Shown: positions 44,728-53,813, counted from the stretch's first letter. The stretch is DNA of 64,000 bases from Flavobacterium beibuense F44-8 (GCF_000769915.1 NZ_JRLV01000001.1:1-64000); one strand, 5' to 3'. Notes: generated from the letters alone by a model not told the origin. A program made the numbers and translations.

Positions 44728-44821
44728 AGTCCTGTTTAAGATTTTTTAATCATAACCGTGTTGAAACGGTCAACAACTATACCAAAGGTATGCTTTTTAC
44801 CCGATGCGTAAAAGCCATAAA

Positions 44822-44848
44822 AAAAGCTGCCCAATTGGCAGCTTTTAA
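44822..44848 (-). terminator. Terminator of purK-purE
   Basis: Stem AAAAGCTGCC / GGCAGCTTTT, loop CAATT. On the minus strand it runs into TTTTATGG directly after the purE stop. Confidence 0.8.
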
Positions 44849-45331
44849 TTATTTCTGTAAACCTTCGGCAGCTTTGAGTACAGCTTCCTTCAGTTTTAAT
44901 TTGTAAGCGATAATCTTATCTAAAACAGCTTTGTCGTGGCTTCCTAAAATTTGTGCTGCAAGTATACCTGCGTTTTTAGCACCGTTAAGGGCTACTGTCG
45001 CAACCGGAACTCCACCCGGCATTTGCAGTATAGAAAGTACACTGTCCCAACCGTCAATAGAGTTACTTGATTTTACAGGTACACCAATTACAGGAAGCGG
45101 AGACATAGAGGCTACCATTCCCGGTAAGTGTGCTGCACCGCCGGCACCTGCAATAATTACAGATATACCGTTGTGGTGTGCATTAGAACTGAAATCTACC
45201 AGTTTTTCGGGGGTGCGGTGTGCCGAAACAATATCTACGTGTGTTTCTATACCAAACTCCTTTAAAATGTCTATGGCGTCCTGCATTACCGGCATGTCTG
45301 ATATGCTGCCCATTACTACTGCTACTTTCAT
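44849..45331 (-). CDS. purE: N5-carboxyaminoimidazole ribonucleotide mutase
   Basis: 160 aa. It has the class I PurE signature VVMGSISDMPVMQDA, SAHRTPEKLVDF and GAGGAAHLPGMVAS. It moves the carboxyl group of N5-CAIR to make CAIR in purine synthesis. It follows purK by 19 nt, the usual purK-purE pair. Confidence 0.96.
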   Translation of the reverse strand: MKVAVVMGSISDMPVMQDAIDILKEFGIETHVDIVSAHRTPEKLVDFSSNAHHNGISVIIAGAGGAAHLPGMVASMSPLPVIGVPVKSSNSIDGWDSVLSILQMPGGVPVATVALNGAKNAGILAAQILGSHDKAVLDKIIAYKLKLKEAVLKAAEGLQK

Positions 45332-45350
45332 GTTTTATATTGTTTAGGCC

Positions 45351-46505
45351 TTACTGGCTTATTACTTTAATTGTGTTCTTAACTTCTTCGGCAATTTTTC
45401 TGGCAACGGCAATGTCTTCATTTACAATGGTAACGTGTCCCATTTTCCTGAAAGGTCTTGTTTGCTTTTTACCGTAAATGTGTGGTGTAACACCATCTTT
45501 ATCTAAAATGGTCTCAATGTTTTGGTACAGTACGTTACCCGAGTGTCCTTCGGCTCCTACAAGGTTAACCATAATCCCGGCAACTTTACTGTCGGTATTA
45601 CCTAAAGGTAGGTTTAATATAGCACGCAAGTGTTGTTCAAACTGAGAAGTGTAGCTTGCTTCGATAGAGTAGTGCCCGCTGTTGTGTGGTCTTGGTGCTA
45701 CCTCGTTTACAAGGATCTGGTCATCTTCCGTTTGGAACATTTCCACTGCAAGTAGCCCAACATGGTTAAACGATTCAGATACCTTTAAGGCTACTGCTCT
45801 TGCTTTTTCTGCTACAGCATCATCAATACGTGCAGGACAAATAACATATTCTACCTGATTGGCTTCCGGATGGAATTCCATTTCAACCACAGGGTATGTT
45901 TTTATCTGTCCGTCAGGGTTGCGGGAAACTATAACTGCCAGCTCGTTTTTAAACGGAATCATAGTCTCGGCAATACACTGTACATTGGCAACGCCTTCAA
46001 AGCTTTCCATGGTACGGATTACTTTTACGCCGTTTCCGTCATAACCACCTTCGGTACTTTTCCATACAAACGGAAGTGTTATTTCGTTATTTTCTACCGC
46101 TGTTTTAAGGTCGGTAAGGCTTTCAAATCTTTTATAATCTGCAGTTGGTATCCCGTTGGCAGTATAAAAGTCTTTTTGTGTGCCTTTATTCTGTATCTGT
46201 TTTAGAGTTTTTGGAGAAGGGTAAACCTTAATGCCTTCGCTTTCCAGTTTTTCCAGCGCGGCCACGTTTACATGCTCAATCTCAAAAGTAAGCACGTCTA
46301 CCTGTTTTCCAAAGTTGTATACGGTGTCAAAATCCATAAGGTCGCCCTTAAAGAATTTGTTGCTTCCTATTTTGCACGGAGCCTCATCACTTGGATCAAG
46401 TACATACGTTTGTATGTCAAACTTCCTTGTGTCGTTAAGCATCATTTTACCCAGCTGGCCTCCGCCTAAAATCCCTAATTTAAAATCAGAAGAAAAATAA
46501 TTCAT
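45351..46505 (-). CDS. purK: 5-(carboxyamino)imidazole ribonucleotide synthase
   Basis: 384 aa, an ATP-grasp enzyme. The N-terminus is LGILGGGQLGKMML, and the later VWKSTEGGYDGNGVKVI, NEVAPRPHNSGHYSIEA and FEQHLRAILNLPLG are PurK hallmarks. It makes N5-CAIR from AIR, bicarbonate and ATP, the substrate of the downstream purE. It has a perfect -7 box 24 nt upstream. Confidence 0.96.
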   Translation of the reverse strand: MNYFSSDFKLGILGGGQLGKMMLNDTRKFDIQTYVLDPSDEAPCKIGSNKFFKGDLMDFDTVYNFGKQVDVLTFEIEHVNVAALEKLESEGIKVYPSPKTLKQIQNKGTQKDFYTANGIPTADYKRFESLTDLKTAVENNEITLPFVWKSTEGGYDGNGVKVIRTMESFEGVANVQCIAETMIPFKNELAVIVSRNPDGQIKTYPVVEMEFHPEANQVEYVICPARIDDAVAEKARAVALKVSESFNHVGLLAVEMFQTEDDQILVNEVAPRPHNSGHYSIEASYTSQFEQHLRAILNLPLGNTDSKVAGIMVNLVGAEGHSGNVLYQNIETILDKDGVTPHIYGKKQTRPFRKMGHVTIVNEDIAVARKIAEEVKNTIKVISQ

Positions 46506-46529
46506 TTATCGTGTTTCTTTTTTGCTGTG

Positions 46530-46537
46530 CAAAGATA
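46530..46537 (-). promoter_or_regulatory. -7 promoter box of purK-purE
   Basis: Minus-strand TATCTTTG is a perfect TAnnTTTG, 24 nt before the purK ATG. I see no purine riboswitch-like fold in the short leader. Confidence 0.6.
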
Positions 46538-46703
46538 CTTAAAGCGTTAAAATTATTAGTCACCAAAAAACACTTTTATATAAGGAGGGTTTTATGATAA
46601 GGGTTTTCGGGTGTTTTTTTGGTTAATTTTAGCAAATAGTCCTCAGTATCATCAAAATAATATTCGTAATTTAGAATTTGCTTTCCCAGAAAAATTTTGA
46701 TTT

Positions 46704-48167
46704 ATGAGACTGAAAATTGACAGAAAACCTGAAAAAGTACTTCCGGATACAAGACGCGTAATAGCACGCTTTTTTTTTAACGGCGAAGAGCGAGCAGTAG
46801 CACTTATTAAAAGAATATTGGCTTTAGAGAAGGATGAGGTATTTGCTATTATTTCACCTTTACTTCAGGATTTTTCCAAAAGGCACAGGAGCATTACCCA
46901 AAAACTGATGCGTCACTGCGAACGCGTAAGGCATTATATAGAACTGGCAGGAGCTAATTTCAACGAGCTTGACGAAGACTGTAAACTGCTTATAGGTTCT
47001 TATTTTACTCATGAATATTCTATTGAGTCGGCGGCATTTTTTAATCCGTCTATCGTACCCGACCCCGATCAGACTAATCTTGAAGAAGGTCAGCTTCGTG
47101 TTATTATCAGTTTTAGGGCTGTGGGTGAGGGGCATGTTTCATCGGTGGTTTTCAGGAGGGCGATTATAGATACAGATGGTTCTATCACCGTGATACGAGC
47201 AGGGAAATATATTGATGAGGCCGAAAAGATACATAACCTTGTGTACCATAAAAGACAGTTTTTAAGAAAGGCGATAGAGGCTGATATTAGTGAGTTTTTT
47301 ATACAGGTAGTTGCCGATAAGCTGGAAGACCGTTTTGATTACAATCAGTTAAAGGGACTGGTATATGAAGCCCGGGATAAAACCAGCGACCCAAAAGAGA
47401 TTGCACAGTATAAAATGATATTGGCGCTTAGTGACAGTTACAGGCGTATAACCTTCTCTAAGGATACTGATATTAGCGACAGGGTTATTTTCCCTATTTC
47501 TGATTTTGAAAGTAAAGGGATTGAGGATGCCCGTTTTGTAAAGTTTACCGATGATAACGGACGTACCATTTACTATGCTACCTATACGGCTTATGACGGA
47601 GTACATATTATGCCGAAACTTTTAAAAACGACCGATTTTTATGAGTTCAGGACAAGTCCGCTGCATGGTAGTGGGGCACGTAATAAAAACCTAGCCCTGT
47701 TCCCCAGAAAAATAAACGGCAAGTATGTTATGCTGGCCCGTATTGATGGTTGGAATAACTACCTGATGTATTCTGATAACATAAACGAATGGGAAGAACC
47801 TGTTAAAATACAGGGGCCCGAATATTCGTGGGAATTTGTACAGATGGGGAATTGCGGTTCACCTATTGAAACCGAATGCGGATGGCTGGTTATTACCCAT
47901 GCGGTAGGGCCTATGCGTCGTTATACTATTGGGGCTTCATTACTGGATATAGATGATCCGTCAAAAGAGATAGGTAGACTGAAAGATCCCCTTATTATGC
48001 CTAATCCCGATGAAAGGGAAGGCTATGTGCCAAACGTGGTGTATTCCTGCGGATCGATAATACATAACGGCGAACTTATTATCCCGTACGGACATTCTGA
48101 TCACAGTTCGGGATTCGCATCGGTAAACCTTAAAACATTACTGGACAGGTTAAAAAGCGGAGGTTAA
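46704..48167 (+). CDS. Glycoside hydrolase family 130 (mannoside phosphorylase-type)
   Basis: 487 aa. An N-terminal helical extension (~1-150) precedes a five-bladed beta-propeller. FKTGIEDAR-like FESKGIEDARFVKF and RTIYYATYTAYDGV carry the catalytic Asp region. HGSGARNKNLALFPRK, then YVMLARID, and the C-terminal IPYGHSDHSSGFASV are typical of GH130 long forms. Family members phosphorolyse or hydrolyse beta-mannosides. No signal peptide is visible, so it acts in the cytoplasm. A major facilitator gene follows in the same direction after 71 nt and could import its substrate (inference). Confidence 0.88.
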   Translation: MRLKIDRKPEKVLPDTRRVIARFFFNGEERAVALIKRILALEKDEVFAIISPLLQDFSKRHRSITQKLMRHCERVRHYIELAGANFNELDEDCKLLIGSYFTHEYSIESAAFFNPSIVPDPDQTNLEEGQLRVIISFRAVGEGHVSSVVFRRAIIDTDGSITVIRAGKYIDEAEKIHNLVYHKRQFLRKAIEADISEFFIQVVADKLEDRFDYNQLKGLVYEARDKTSDPKEIAQYKMILALSDSYRRITFSKDTDISDRVIFPISDFESKGIEDARFVKFTDDNGRTIYYATYTAYDGVHIMPKLLKTTDFYEFRTSPLHGSGARNKNLALFPRKINGKYVMLARIDGWNNYLMYSDNINEWEEPVKIQGPEYSWEFVQMGNCGSPIETECGWLVITHAVGPMRRYTIGASLLDIDDPSKEIGRLKDPLIMPNPDEREGYVPNVVYSCGSIIHNGELIIPYGHSDHSSGFASVNLKTLLDRLKSGG

Positions 48168-48204
48168 ATAATTGTGTAATCTGCAATCGCATAATCTGCT
48201 GTCG

Positions 48205-48212
48205 TATATTTG
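48205..48212 (+). promoter_or_regulatory. -7 promoter box of the second MFS gene
   Basis: TATATTTG is a perfect TAnnTTTG, 26 nt before the ATG. It suggests that the MFS gene has its own promoter downstream of the GH130 gene. Confidence 0.5.
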
Positions 48213-48238
48213 CATAGAATTACGCATTTCAACTTTTT

Positions 48239-49513
48239 ATGGAAAATAATAGTACCGGTAATGAATCCGGTTTCTTTAAGAAAAATCCAGTACTTAAAAT
48301 AAAAGAATTTCGTTCGTTTTTATGTATTCGCTTTGGGCTCATTTTTGCCCTGAATATGCAAATTACCATTATCTTTTATTGGATATATCATCTTACCTCA
48401 AATAAACTTGCCCTTGGAGGGGTAGGGTTATCAGAGGTTATACCCGCAATTACATTTTCTTTTTTTGCAGGACATTTTGTTGACCTTAACGAAAAAAGGA
48501 AAATGGTGCTGTTGTGTATTTCAGCTTATATATTATTAGGGTTAAGCCTGTTTATGCTAACCACCCCCTATGCATTGGAAAGACTAGGTATTCAATACAC
48601 CTTGTATAGTGTATATGCACTTGTTTTTTGTGGCGGTGCTATCCGTTCTTTTATGGGGCCATCGGTGTTTTCGCTTTTCGGACTTGTGGTGCCACGTAAA
48701 AACTATGCCAATGCAATAAGCTGGAGTAGTATGGCATGGCAAACCGGTTCGGTATTAGGGCCTTTGGCAGCAGGTGTACTTATTGCCTTTAACGGTATTA
48801 CTATGGGTATGGGGGCAGTAGTATTTATAGAGTTGTTACTGCTTATCCCAATGCTGAGTATTGGGGTTAAACCAATACTTAAAAAAGAGCGTGAACCTAT
48901 ATTGCAAAGCCTTACACAGGGGATACGTTTTGTGGTAAAAACACCTGAGCTTTTAGGAGCACAGTTGCTGGATATGTTTTCGGTTTTATTTGGTGGTGCT
49001 GTAGCGCTGTTACCGGTTTACCAAAAGGAAATACTAATGGTAGATGAGGTAGGTTATGGTATACTGCGGGCAGCTCCCGGCATTGGAGCATTAATCACAC
49101 TGGGTATACTGGCTTTTTTACCTTTGCGTACCAATCCGGGTAAAAAACTGTTTGTTGCTGTGGGCGGATTTGCCATTTCGATAATCATTTTCGGTATCTC
49201 AAAAAACTTTTACCTTTCTTTTTTTATGCTAATGTTTTCGGGTATGTTTGATGCGGTAAGTGTGGTAATACGCAGTACGATATTACAACTTGTAACCCCC
49301 GATCATATGAGGGGAAGGGTGGCATCGGTAAATACTATGTTTGTTAGTTCTTCTAATGAGTTAGGGGATTTTGAAAGTGGTGTTATGGCACACTGGCTGG
49401 GTACGGTTAGGGCTGTAGTTGTAGGCGGATGCCTCACATTGGGTGTTGTAGCTGTTACCTTTTTCTCAGCGCCACAACTGCGGAGGTTTGGTTTCCATGA
49501 GGAAGAAAAATAA
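48239..49513 (+). CDS. MFS transporter (MFS_3-like)
   Basis: 424 aa with about 10 to 12 hydrophobic helices. FAGHFVDLNEKRKMVLL is the cytoplasmic loop 2-3 MFS signature, and the late VTPDHMRGRVASVNTMFVSSSNELG is characteristic of the MFS_3/enterobactin-exporter-like group. The substrate cannot be told; exporters are common in this group, so pairing with the GH130 gene may be positional only. An HNH-like gene follows. Confidence 0.88.
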   Translation: MENNSTGNESGFFKKNPVLKIKEFRSFLCIRFGLIFALNMQITIIFYWIYHLTSNKLALGGVGLSEVIPAITFSFFAGHFVDLNEKRKMVLLCISAYILLGLSLFMLTTPYALERLGIQYTLYSVYALVFCGGAIRSFMGPSVFSLFGLVVPRKNYANAISWSSMAWQTGSVLGPLAAGVLIAFNGITMGMGAVVFIELLLLIPMLSIGVKPILKKEREPILQSLTQGIRFVVKTPELLGAQLLDMFSVLFGGAVALLPVYQKEILMVDEVGYGILRAAPGIGALITLGILAFLPLRTNPGKKLFVAVGGFAISIIIFGISKNFYLSFFMLMFSGMFDAVSVVIRSTILQLVTPDHMRGRVASVNTMFVSSSNELGDFESGVMAHWLGTVRAVVVGGCLTLGVVAVTFFSAPQLRRFGFHEEEK

Positions 49514-49585
49514 TTATGATGTGTTGAAACCCTTGAGTTTAAATTAATGAGTATTTTAGAGATATGATTTTTAATAATTTCACTG

Positions 49586-50314
49586 ATGGCTATTTGTAAA
49601 TTATGTAAGGTAGATAAGCAATTAATTAAAAAGTCTCATATCTTCCCGAATTTTCTGTATACTGATTTTTATGATGAGCAAAATCGCTTAAGGAAATTTG
49701 ATATTAATGAGATGAAAAAAAGAAATCCTAGGATTTCTAAACCTCCTACAGGAATATATGAAGGACAGATTTTATGTAATAAATGTGATAATAATATTAT
49801 AGGGGCTTTAGAAACTTATATGTCTCTATTGGTTAACTCAAAAAAAGGCACTAAAGTTAAAGGGAAGAGAATTGATAGTGGTCTAAGCGTTTTTGAAATT
49901 AGAAATATAGATTCTAAAAAACTTAAATTGTTTTTATTGTCAATTTTGTTTAGGGCTTCTATAAGTTCACTTTCAGAGTTTAATGATGTTAAATTGGGAC
50001 CTTATGAAGAGAAAATAAGACTTGCCATTTTAAATAATAATATAGAGGAGCTTGATATTCAGATTTCAATTTTAAAATTTGCCAGAAACTCTAATTTTAC
50101 AAGATTCATTGCTCAGCCAATTAGAAGTAAAATTGGTCATGCTACAGTTTACTCAATAATTATTAATGGTTATTTAATTATTTTCTTTATGAAAGAAAAC
50201 GATATGTCAAAACAGCTTATTGATTTTAAGGTAAGGGACTCTGATAAATTAGAAGTTTTACAAGTTCCTAAAGCACAAGTTGAAAAGTTTATAATATCGT
50301 TGATGAGCCAATGA
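49586..50314 (+). CDS. HNH-like zinc-binding protein of unknown function
   Basis: 242 aa. It has an N-terminal CKLCKVDKQLIKKSHIFPNF (CxxC followed by SHIxP) and then QILCNKCDNNI (second CxxC). This is a four-Cys zinc site plus a His-containing segment like that of HNH nuclease-related proteins. The rest is mixed alpha/beta without a family that I can name. The gene is visibly more AT-rich than its neighbours and uses more AAA, ATT and AAT codons, which hints at transfer. It has no operon partner. Nuclease activity is unproved. Confidence 0.72.
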   Translation: MAICKLCKVDKQLIKKSHIFPNFLYTDFYDEQNRLRKFDINEMKKRNPRISKPPTGIYEGQILCNKCDNNIIGALETYMSLLVNSKKGTKVKGKRIDSGLSVFEIRNIDSKKLKLFLLSILFRASISSLSEFNDVKLGPYEEKIRLAILNNNIEELDIQISILKFARNSNFTRFIAQPIRSKIGHATVYSIIINGYLIIFFMKENDMSKQLIDFKVRDSDKLEVLQVPKAQVEKFIISLMSQ

Positions 50315-50363
50315 ATTTAATTGTGCTTTTTCCTAAGAATGAGGAGTATTGTTGTTTAGATGT

Positions 50364-50936
50364 TTATCTCTTTTTAGCTTTTTCTATCTGCTTCAAAATA
50401 TCTTTGGCTGCTGCTTTATAGGCTGCTGTATGTAACGGGAATCCCTGTGGGAGTATATGCTCCAGTTCGGGGTATATCCAGTCTTCCTTTTTTCCTATAA
50501 GGAAAAGGGTACGCATGGCATAGGCTTTATTGGCTACTTTGCCTACAGGGTTAATAAGCCAGTCAAAACAAGATTCGGTTATCTGGCTTATGTGTTTTCC
50601 GTTTAGGAAACCCGACTCGCTTTTTTGGTGCTCCTGTATAGCAAACAAACATATTTTTGATATGGATCGTATGGCACTGTCACTTGTAAAGTTTGACAGG
50701 TTATTGCAAAATACATCGAGGTATTCCTTTAGCCACTCAATTTTGTTTTCAAAAACCAGTTCGCTTATCCAACAGGCTTTGTGATGGTTTTTGTCTGATG
50801 TATTAAGGGCTGTTGCCATGAGTTCTGGTAACAGGTTACTGTTATTAAACACCATATTGCTTAGTTCATGCCTTATGGGACGATGCGCAGTGCTTTTTTC
50901 TATTTTAAGATAAAAATCAGTGTTCAAAATATCCAA
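50364..50936 (-). CDS. Helical (HEAT-like) cytoplasmic protein of unknown function
   Basis: 190 aa, predicted almost entirely helical with HEAT/ARM-like repeats. Examples are LLPELMATALNTSDKNHHKACWISE, shown here as the pieces LLPELMATALN and ACWISELVFENKIEWL, then AIRSISKICLFAIQEH and ANKAYAMRTLFLIGKK. No signal peptide. Similar flavobacterial proteins are sometimes labelled adenylosuccinate lyase, but no lyase signature (such as the GSSxMPxKxNP loop) is present here. Monocistronic, between terminators. Confidence 0.72.
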   Translation of the reverse strand: MDILNTDFYLKIEKSTAHRPIRHELSNMVFNNSNLLPELMATALNTSDKNHHKACWISELVFENKIEWLKEYLDVFCNNLSNFTSDSAIRSISKICLFAIQEHQKSESGFLNGKHISQITESCFDWLINPVGKVANKAYAMRTLFLIGKKEDWIYPELEHILPQGFPLHTAAYKAAAKDILKQIEKAKKR

Positions 50937-50978
50937 CTTAGTGGCGGGAAATTACAAAAAATAAGCCTTCATAAAAAA

Positions 50979-51009
50979 CTAAAGGCAAAACATTACGTTT
51001 TGCCTTTAG
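50979..51009 (-). terminator. Terminator of the triple-repeat T9SS protein gene
   Basis: A 13-bp perfect stem (CTAAAGGCAAAAC / GTTTTGCCTTTAG) with loop ATTAC; on the minus strand it is followed by TTTTTTAT. Confidence 0.9.
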
Positions 51010-51032
51010 CGCACAAAATTAGGAGATATGGC

Positions 51033-53018
51033 TTATTTCCTAATGAACATATGGGCTGTTTGGCTGTTTCCTCCCGTAAGTTTTAAAATGTAGGTTCCGT
51101 TAGAAAGTGAGCTAACATCAATGCTGTTGCTGTTAGGGAACGCACCTTTTAAAAGTGTTTTTCCGGTAACATCTATAATCCAGTAATCAGTTACTGTATT
51201 GTTATCCGGAAGCGTTATGTTAAGAATGTTTGATGTAGGGTTTGGATAAAGTGTAACCTGACTGTTAACAACAGGGTCATTAATGCCAAGAGAACAATCA
51301 GGGTTCATAGTAACTACTACAGGATTTTCAGATGTGTTTGAAACTGAGTTAGAACAATATTCAGGCCCTGCTTCAACATAGTAACTTCCCGGTTCGGTAA
51401 TTACATAGATAACATCGTTAGCACCTTCAATCGCCTCCCCGTCTTTGTACCATTGTATACTACTGTCGTAAGGACTGTTTAGTTCGCATGTAATTGTTGA
51501 TTCGTCACAAATCATCCAAGTGAAATTTTCATCATTTGGAACCACATCATCACTAAAGGTCATGCTAAAAGAAATACCTGCCCAGTTGTAGCTGTCAATC
51601 TGTATAGTGTTAGATTCATAAGTTTCTCCATCAAGAGCTACTACAACTTTAAATAACGCCTGGTCGTAAGTATACCAATCGTAAGTGAAAGATGCTTCAG
51701 TAGCACCATCTATAGCAACAAATTCATCATCAGTAAACCAATATTTGTAATACCACTGGTAGGTGTCATACTCCATGTCGTTAGTAACTGTAGCAGTACC
51801 ATCTGTGTATGGGCAAAGCATAGTGTCGCCTGCAATAATTGGAGTTGGGTCAGCTGTAGTACATTCAGGATTATCCATTACTACTATAGGTAACGAAGTA
51901 CTTGTGCTGTTAGGGCAAAATTCGGGAGCTGCAACAACATAGTATGTTCCTGCTTCTGTTATCGTATAATTTATGTCTGTAGCGCCTTCAATTGCTACAT
52001 CATTTTTATACCATTGTACAACAGTGTATGGAGATTGTACAGCACTTGTTATAGTACTCTCATCACAAATATAGTAAGCCTGATTATCCGGGTTAAAAGT
52101 TACATCGTCACTGGTTTGTGTAGAAACAAGAAGTCCCGCCCAGTTGTAACTGTCAATTTGTATGGTGTTAGACTCATAAGTCTCTCCATCAAGGGTTACT
52201 ACAACTTTGAATAATGACTGATCGTAAGTATACCAGTCGTAAGTAAATGATGCTTCGTTAGCGCCATCTATAGCAACAAACTCATCGTCAGTAAACCAAA
52301 ATTTGTAATACCACTGGTAGGTGTCATACTCCATGTCGCTAGTAACTGTAGCTGTGCCATCTGTGTAAGGGCAAAGCATAGTGTCGCCTGCAATAACCGG
52401 AGTTGGGTCGACCGTAGTACATTCAGGATTATCCATTACTACTATAGGTAACGAAGTACTTGTGCTGCTAGGGCAAAATTCGGGAGCGGCAACTACGTGG
52501 TAAGTTCCAGCTTCAGTAATCGTGTAGCTCATATCGGTAGCGCCTTCAATGGCTACATCATTTTTATACCATTGTGCAACAGTATATGGTGATTGAGTAG
52601 AGCTTGTAATGGTGCTTTCGTCACAAATATAATAAGCCTGATTGTCTGGATTAAACGTTACATCGTCACTGGTTTGTGTAGAAACAATAAGCCCGGTCCA
52701 TGCGTAACTGTCAATTTGTATAGTGTTAGATTCATAAGTCTGTCCGTCAAGAGTTACTACAACTTTAAATAATGACTGATCGTAAGTATACCAATCATAA
52801 GTAAATGATGCCTGTGTAGCACCATCTATAGCTACAAAATCGTCGTTAAGAAACCAGTATTTGTAATACCACTGGTAGGTATCATATTCGGTATCGTTTG
52901 TAATTGTAGCTGTGCCGTTAGTGTATGGGCAAAGCATGGTATCACCTTCAATAGAGGGTGCCTGTGCAACCGATAGAAGCGGTATAAAGCACAGGAAAAA
53001 TAGTAATAGCTTTTTCAT
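51033..53018 (-). CDS. Secreted T9SS type A cargo with three 186-aa tandem Ig-like units
   Basis: 661 aa with signal peptide MKKLLLFFLCFIPLLSVAQ. Three tandem units of 186 aa each contain two Ig-like modules (GDTMLCPYTDGTATV, YDTYQWYYKYWF, SFTYDWYTYDQ; then QWYKNDVAIEGATD, ITEAGTYYVVAAPEFCP). The C-terminal ~75 residues (VTLYPNPTSNILNITL to SNGTYILKLTGG) are the type A T9SS sorting domain. It is probably displayed or released at the surface. A shorter relative with one unit lies 830 nt to the right on the same strand. No enzyme motif is seen. Confidence 0.9.
   Translation of the reverse strand: MKKLLLFFLCFIPLLSVAQAPSIEGDTMLCPYTNGTATITNDTEYDTYQWYYKYWFLNDDFVAIDGATQASFTYDWYTYDQSLFKVVVTLDGQTYESNTIQIDSYAWTGLIVSTQTSDDVTFNPDNQAYYICDESTITSSTQSPYTVAQWYKNDVAIEGATDMSYTITEAGTYHVVAAPEFCPSSTSTSLPIVVMDNPECTTVDPTPVIAGDTMLCPYTDGTATVTSDMEYDTYQWYYKFWFTDDEFVAIDGANEASFTYDWYTYDQSLFKVVVTLDGETYESNTIQIDSYNWAGLLVSTQTSDDVTFNPDNQAYYICDESTITSAVQSPYTVVQWYKNDVAIEGATDINYTITEAGTYYVVAAPEFCPNSTSTSLPIVVMDNPECTTADPTPIIAGDTMLCPYTDGTATVTNDMEYDTYQWYYKYWFTDDEFVAIDGATEASFTYDWYTYDQALFKVVVALDGETYESNTIQIDSYNWAGISFSMTFSDDVVPNDENFTWMICDESTITCELNSPYDSSIQWYKDGEAIEGANDVIYVITEPGSYYVEAGPEYCSNSVSNTSENPVVVTMNPDCSLGINDPVVNSQVTLYPNPTSNILNITLPDNNTVTDYWIIDVTGKTLLKGAFPNSNSIDVSSLSNGTYILKLTGGNSQTAHMFIRK
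51290..52957 (-). repeat. Three-copy tandem repeat with an exact 558-bp period
   Basis: The marker GGGCAAAGCAT (plus strand) recurs at 51811, 52369 and 52927, exactly 558 bp apart each time. The two units nearest the 5' end of the gene are nearly identical; the unit next to the sorting domain has diverged. Edges are approximate. Confidence 0.88.
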
Positions 53019-53167
53019 AGATACATAGTTTTTAGTTTGAAGAGTAAAATTACTTTTCAGTACTTATGTAGCTGGTGTTAAAGCCCGGACAAAGTGTGAC
53101 ATTTTTATTTATTAGTGTGACGTTTGAAGTTTATTGTTTTGATAATCAGTTTTTTCTTAATTTTATA

Positions 53168-53186
53168 TAATTTTGGTGCACCAAAA
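53168..53186 (+). promoter_or_regulatory. -7 box overlapped by a 16-bp palindrome, PagL-like gene
   Basis: TAATTTTG at 53168-53175 is a perfect TAnnTTTG. The perfect palindrome TTTTGGTGCACCAAAA at 53171-53186 overlaps its 3' half and the likely transcription start, so it could be an operator. The ATG is at 53205. Confidence 0.5.
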
Positions 53187-53204
53187 ACCAGTTAAAATTT
53201 AAAG

Positions 53205-53813
53205 ATGCTCAGATTACTAATGTTATTATGTGCTACGGGGGCTTTTGCTCAGGAGGTACACAAAAATCAGCAGTTTTATGTAGGAGGCTGTTATGGCTTC
53301 GGTAATGAATTTGGTAACAGCAACTATTCTTTTAGTAACAGCTATGTACAAATTCAGTTTTATTACTCTTTTAATCCTTCAAAAAAATGGGAGTACCTTG
53401 TGGCTTTCCAGCCTGAAATCAATTTTGCCAAACACCAGCTGCTTAATCCTTATTTTGTAACACCCGATGAACCGGATTATGAACAGAAACGAAGAGAGTT
53501 TACACAGTTGAAAGACTTAAATCAGTATGCTTTTAATGTGGCTTTTTTTGCGAAGTATAATTTTTCCAAAAGTATTTCGGCTTATGCAATGTTAAATGTA
53601 GGACCAACAATTAGTACTAAGGAGACCGAGAGGCTTACTCGTGGGTTTACATTTAATGATGTGCTGGGAGTAGGGGTAGCTTATAATACGGGAAGTGTAA
53701 TATTTGATGTAAGGCCTAATGTAAGGCATGTGTCAAATGCAGGGCTTAACGAATCAAACGCAGGGTTTAATACTTTAAATATATCATTTGGGTTTATTGT
53801 CCCAATGGGATAA
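53205..53813 (+). CDS. PagL-like outer-membrane lipid A 3-O-deacylase (acyloxyacyl hydrolase family)
   Basis: 202 aa with a short signal peptide (MLRLLMLLCATGAFAQ). Eight or so amphipathic beta strands form a small outer-membrane barrel. RHVSNAGLNESNAGFN matches the PagL-family motif (HxSNA), where the His and Ser are catalytic. It would remove an acyl chain from lipid A and so remodel the outer leaflet. The C-terminal strand FGFIVPMG is barrel-like. It is flanked on both sides by related T9SS cargo genes, the right-hand one convergent. Confidence 0.75.
   Translation: MLRLLMLLCATGAFAQEVHKNQQFYVGGCYGFGNEFGNSNYSFSNSYVQIQFYYSFNPSKKWEYLVAFQPEINFAKHQLLNPYFVTPDEPDYEQKRREFTQLKDLNQYAFNVAFFAKYNFSKSISAYAMLNVGPTISTKETERLTRGFTFNDVLGVGVAYNTGSVIFDVRPNVRHVSNAGLNESNAGFNTLNISFGFIVPMG

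Noticed and set aside
51290..52957. The 558-bp repeat as a CRISPR array or satellite
   Set aside because: The period is far too long and the repeat is wholly coding in one frame with 186-residue units.
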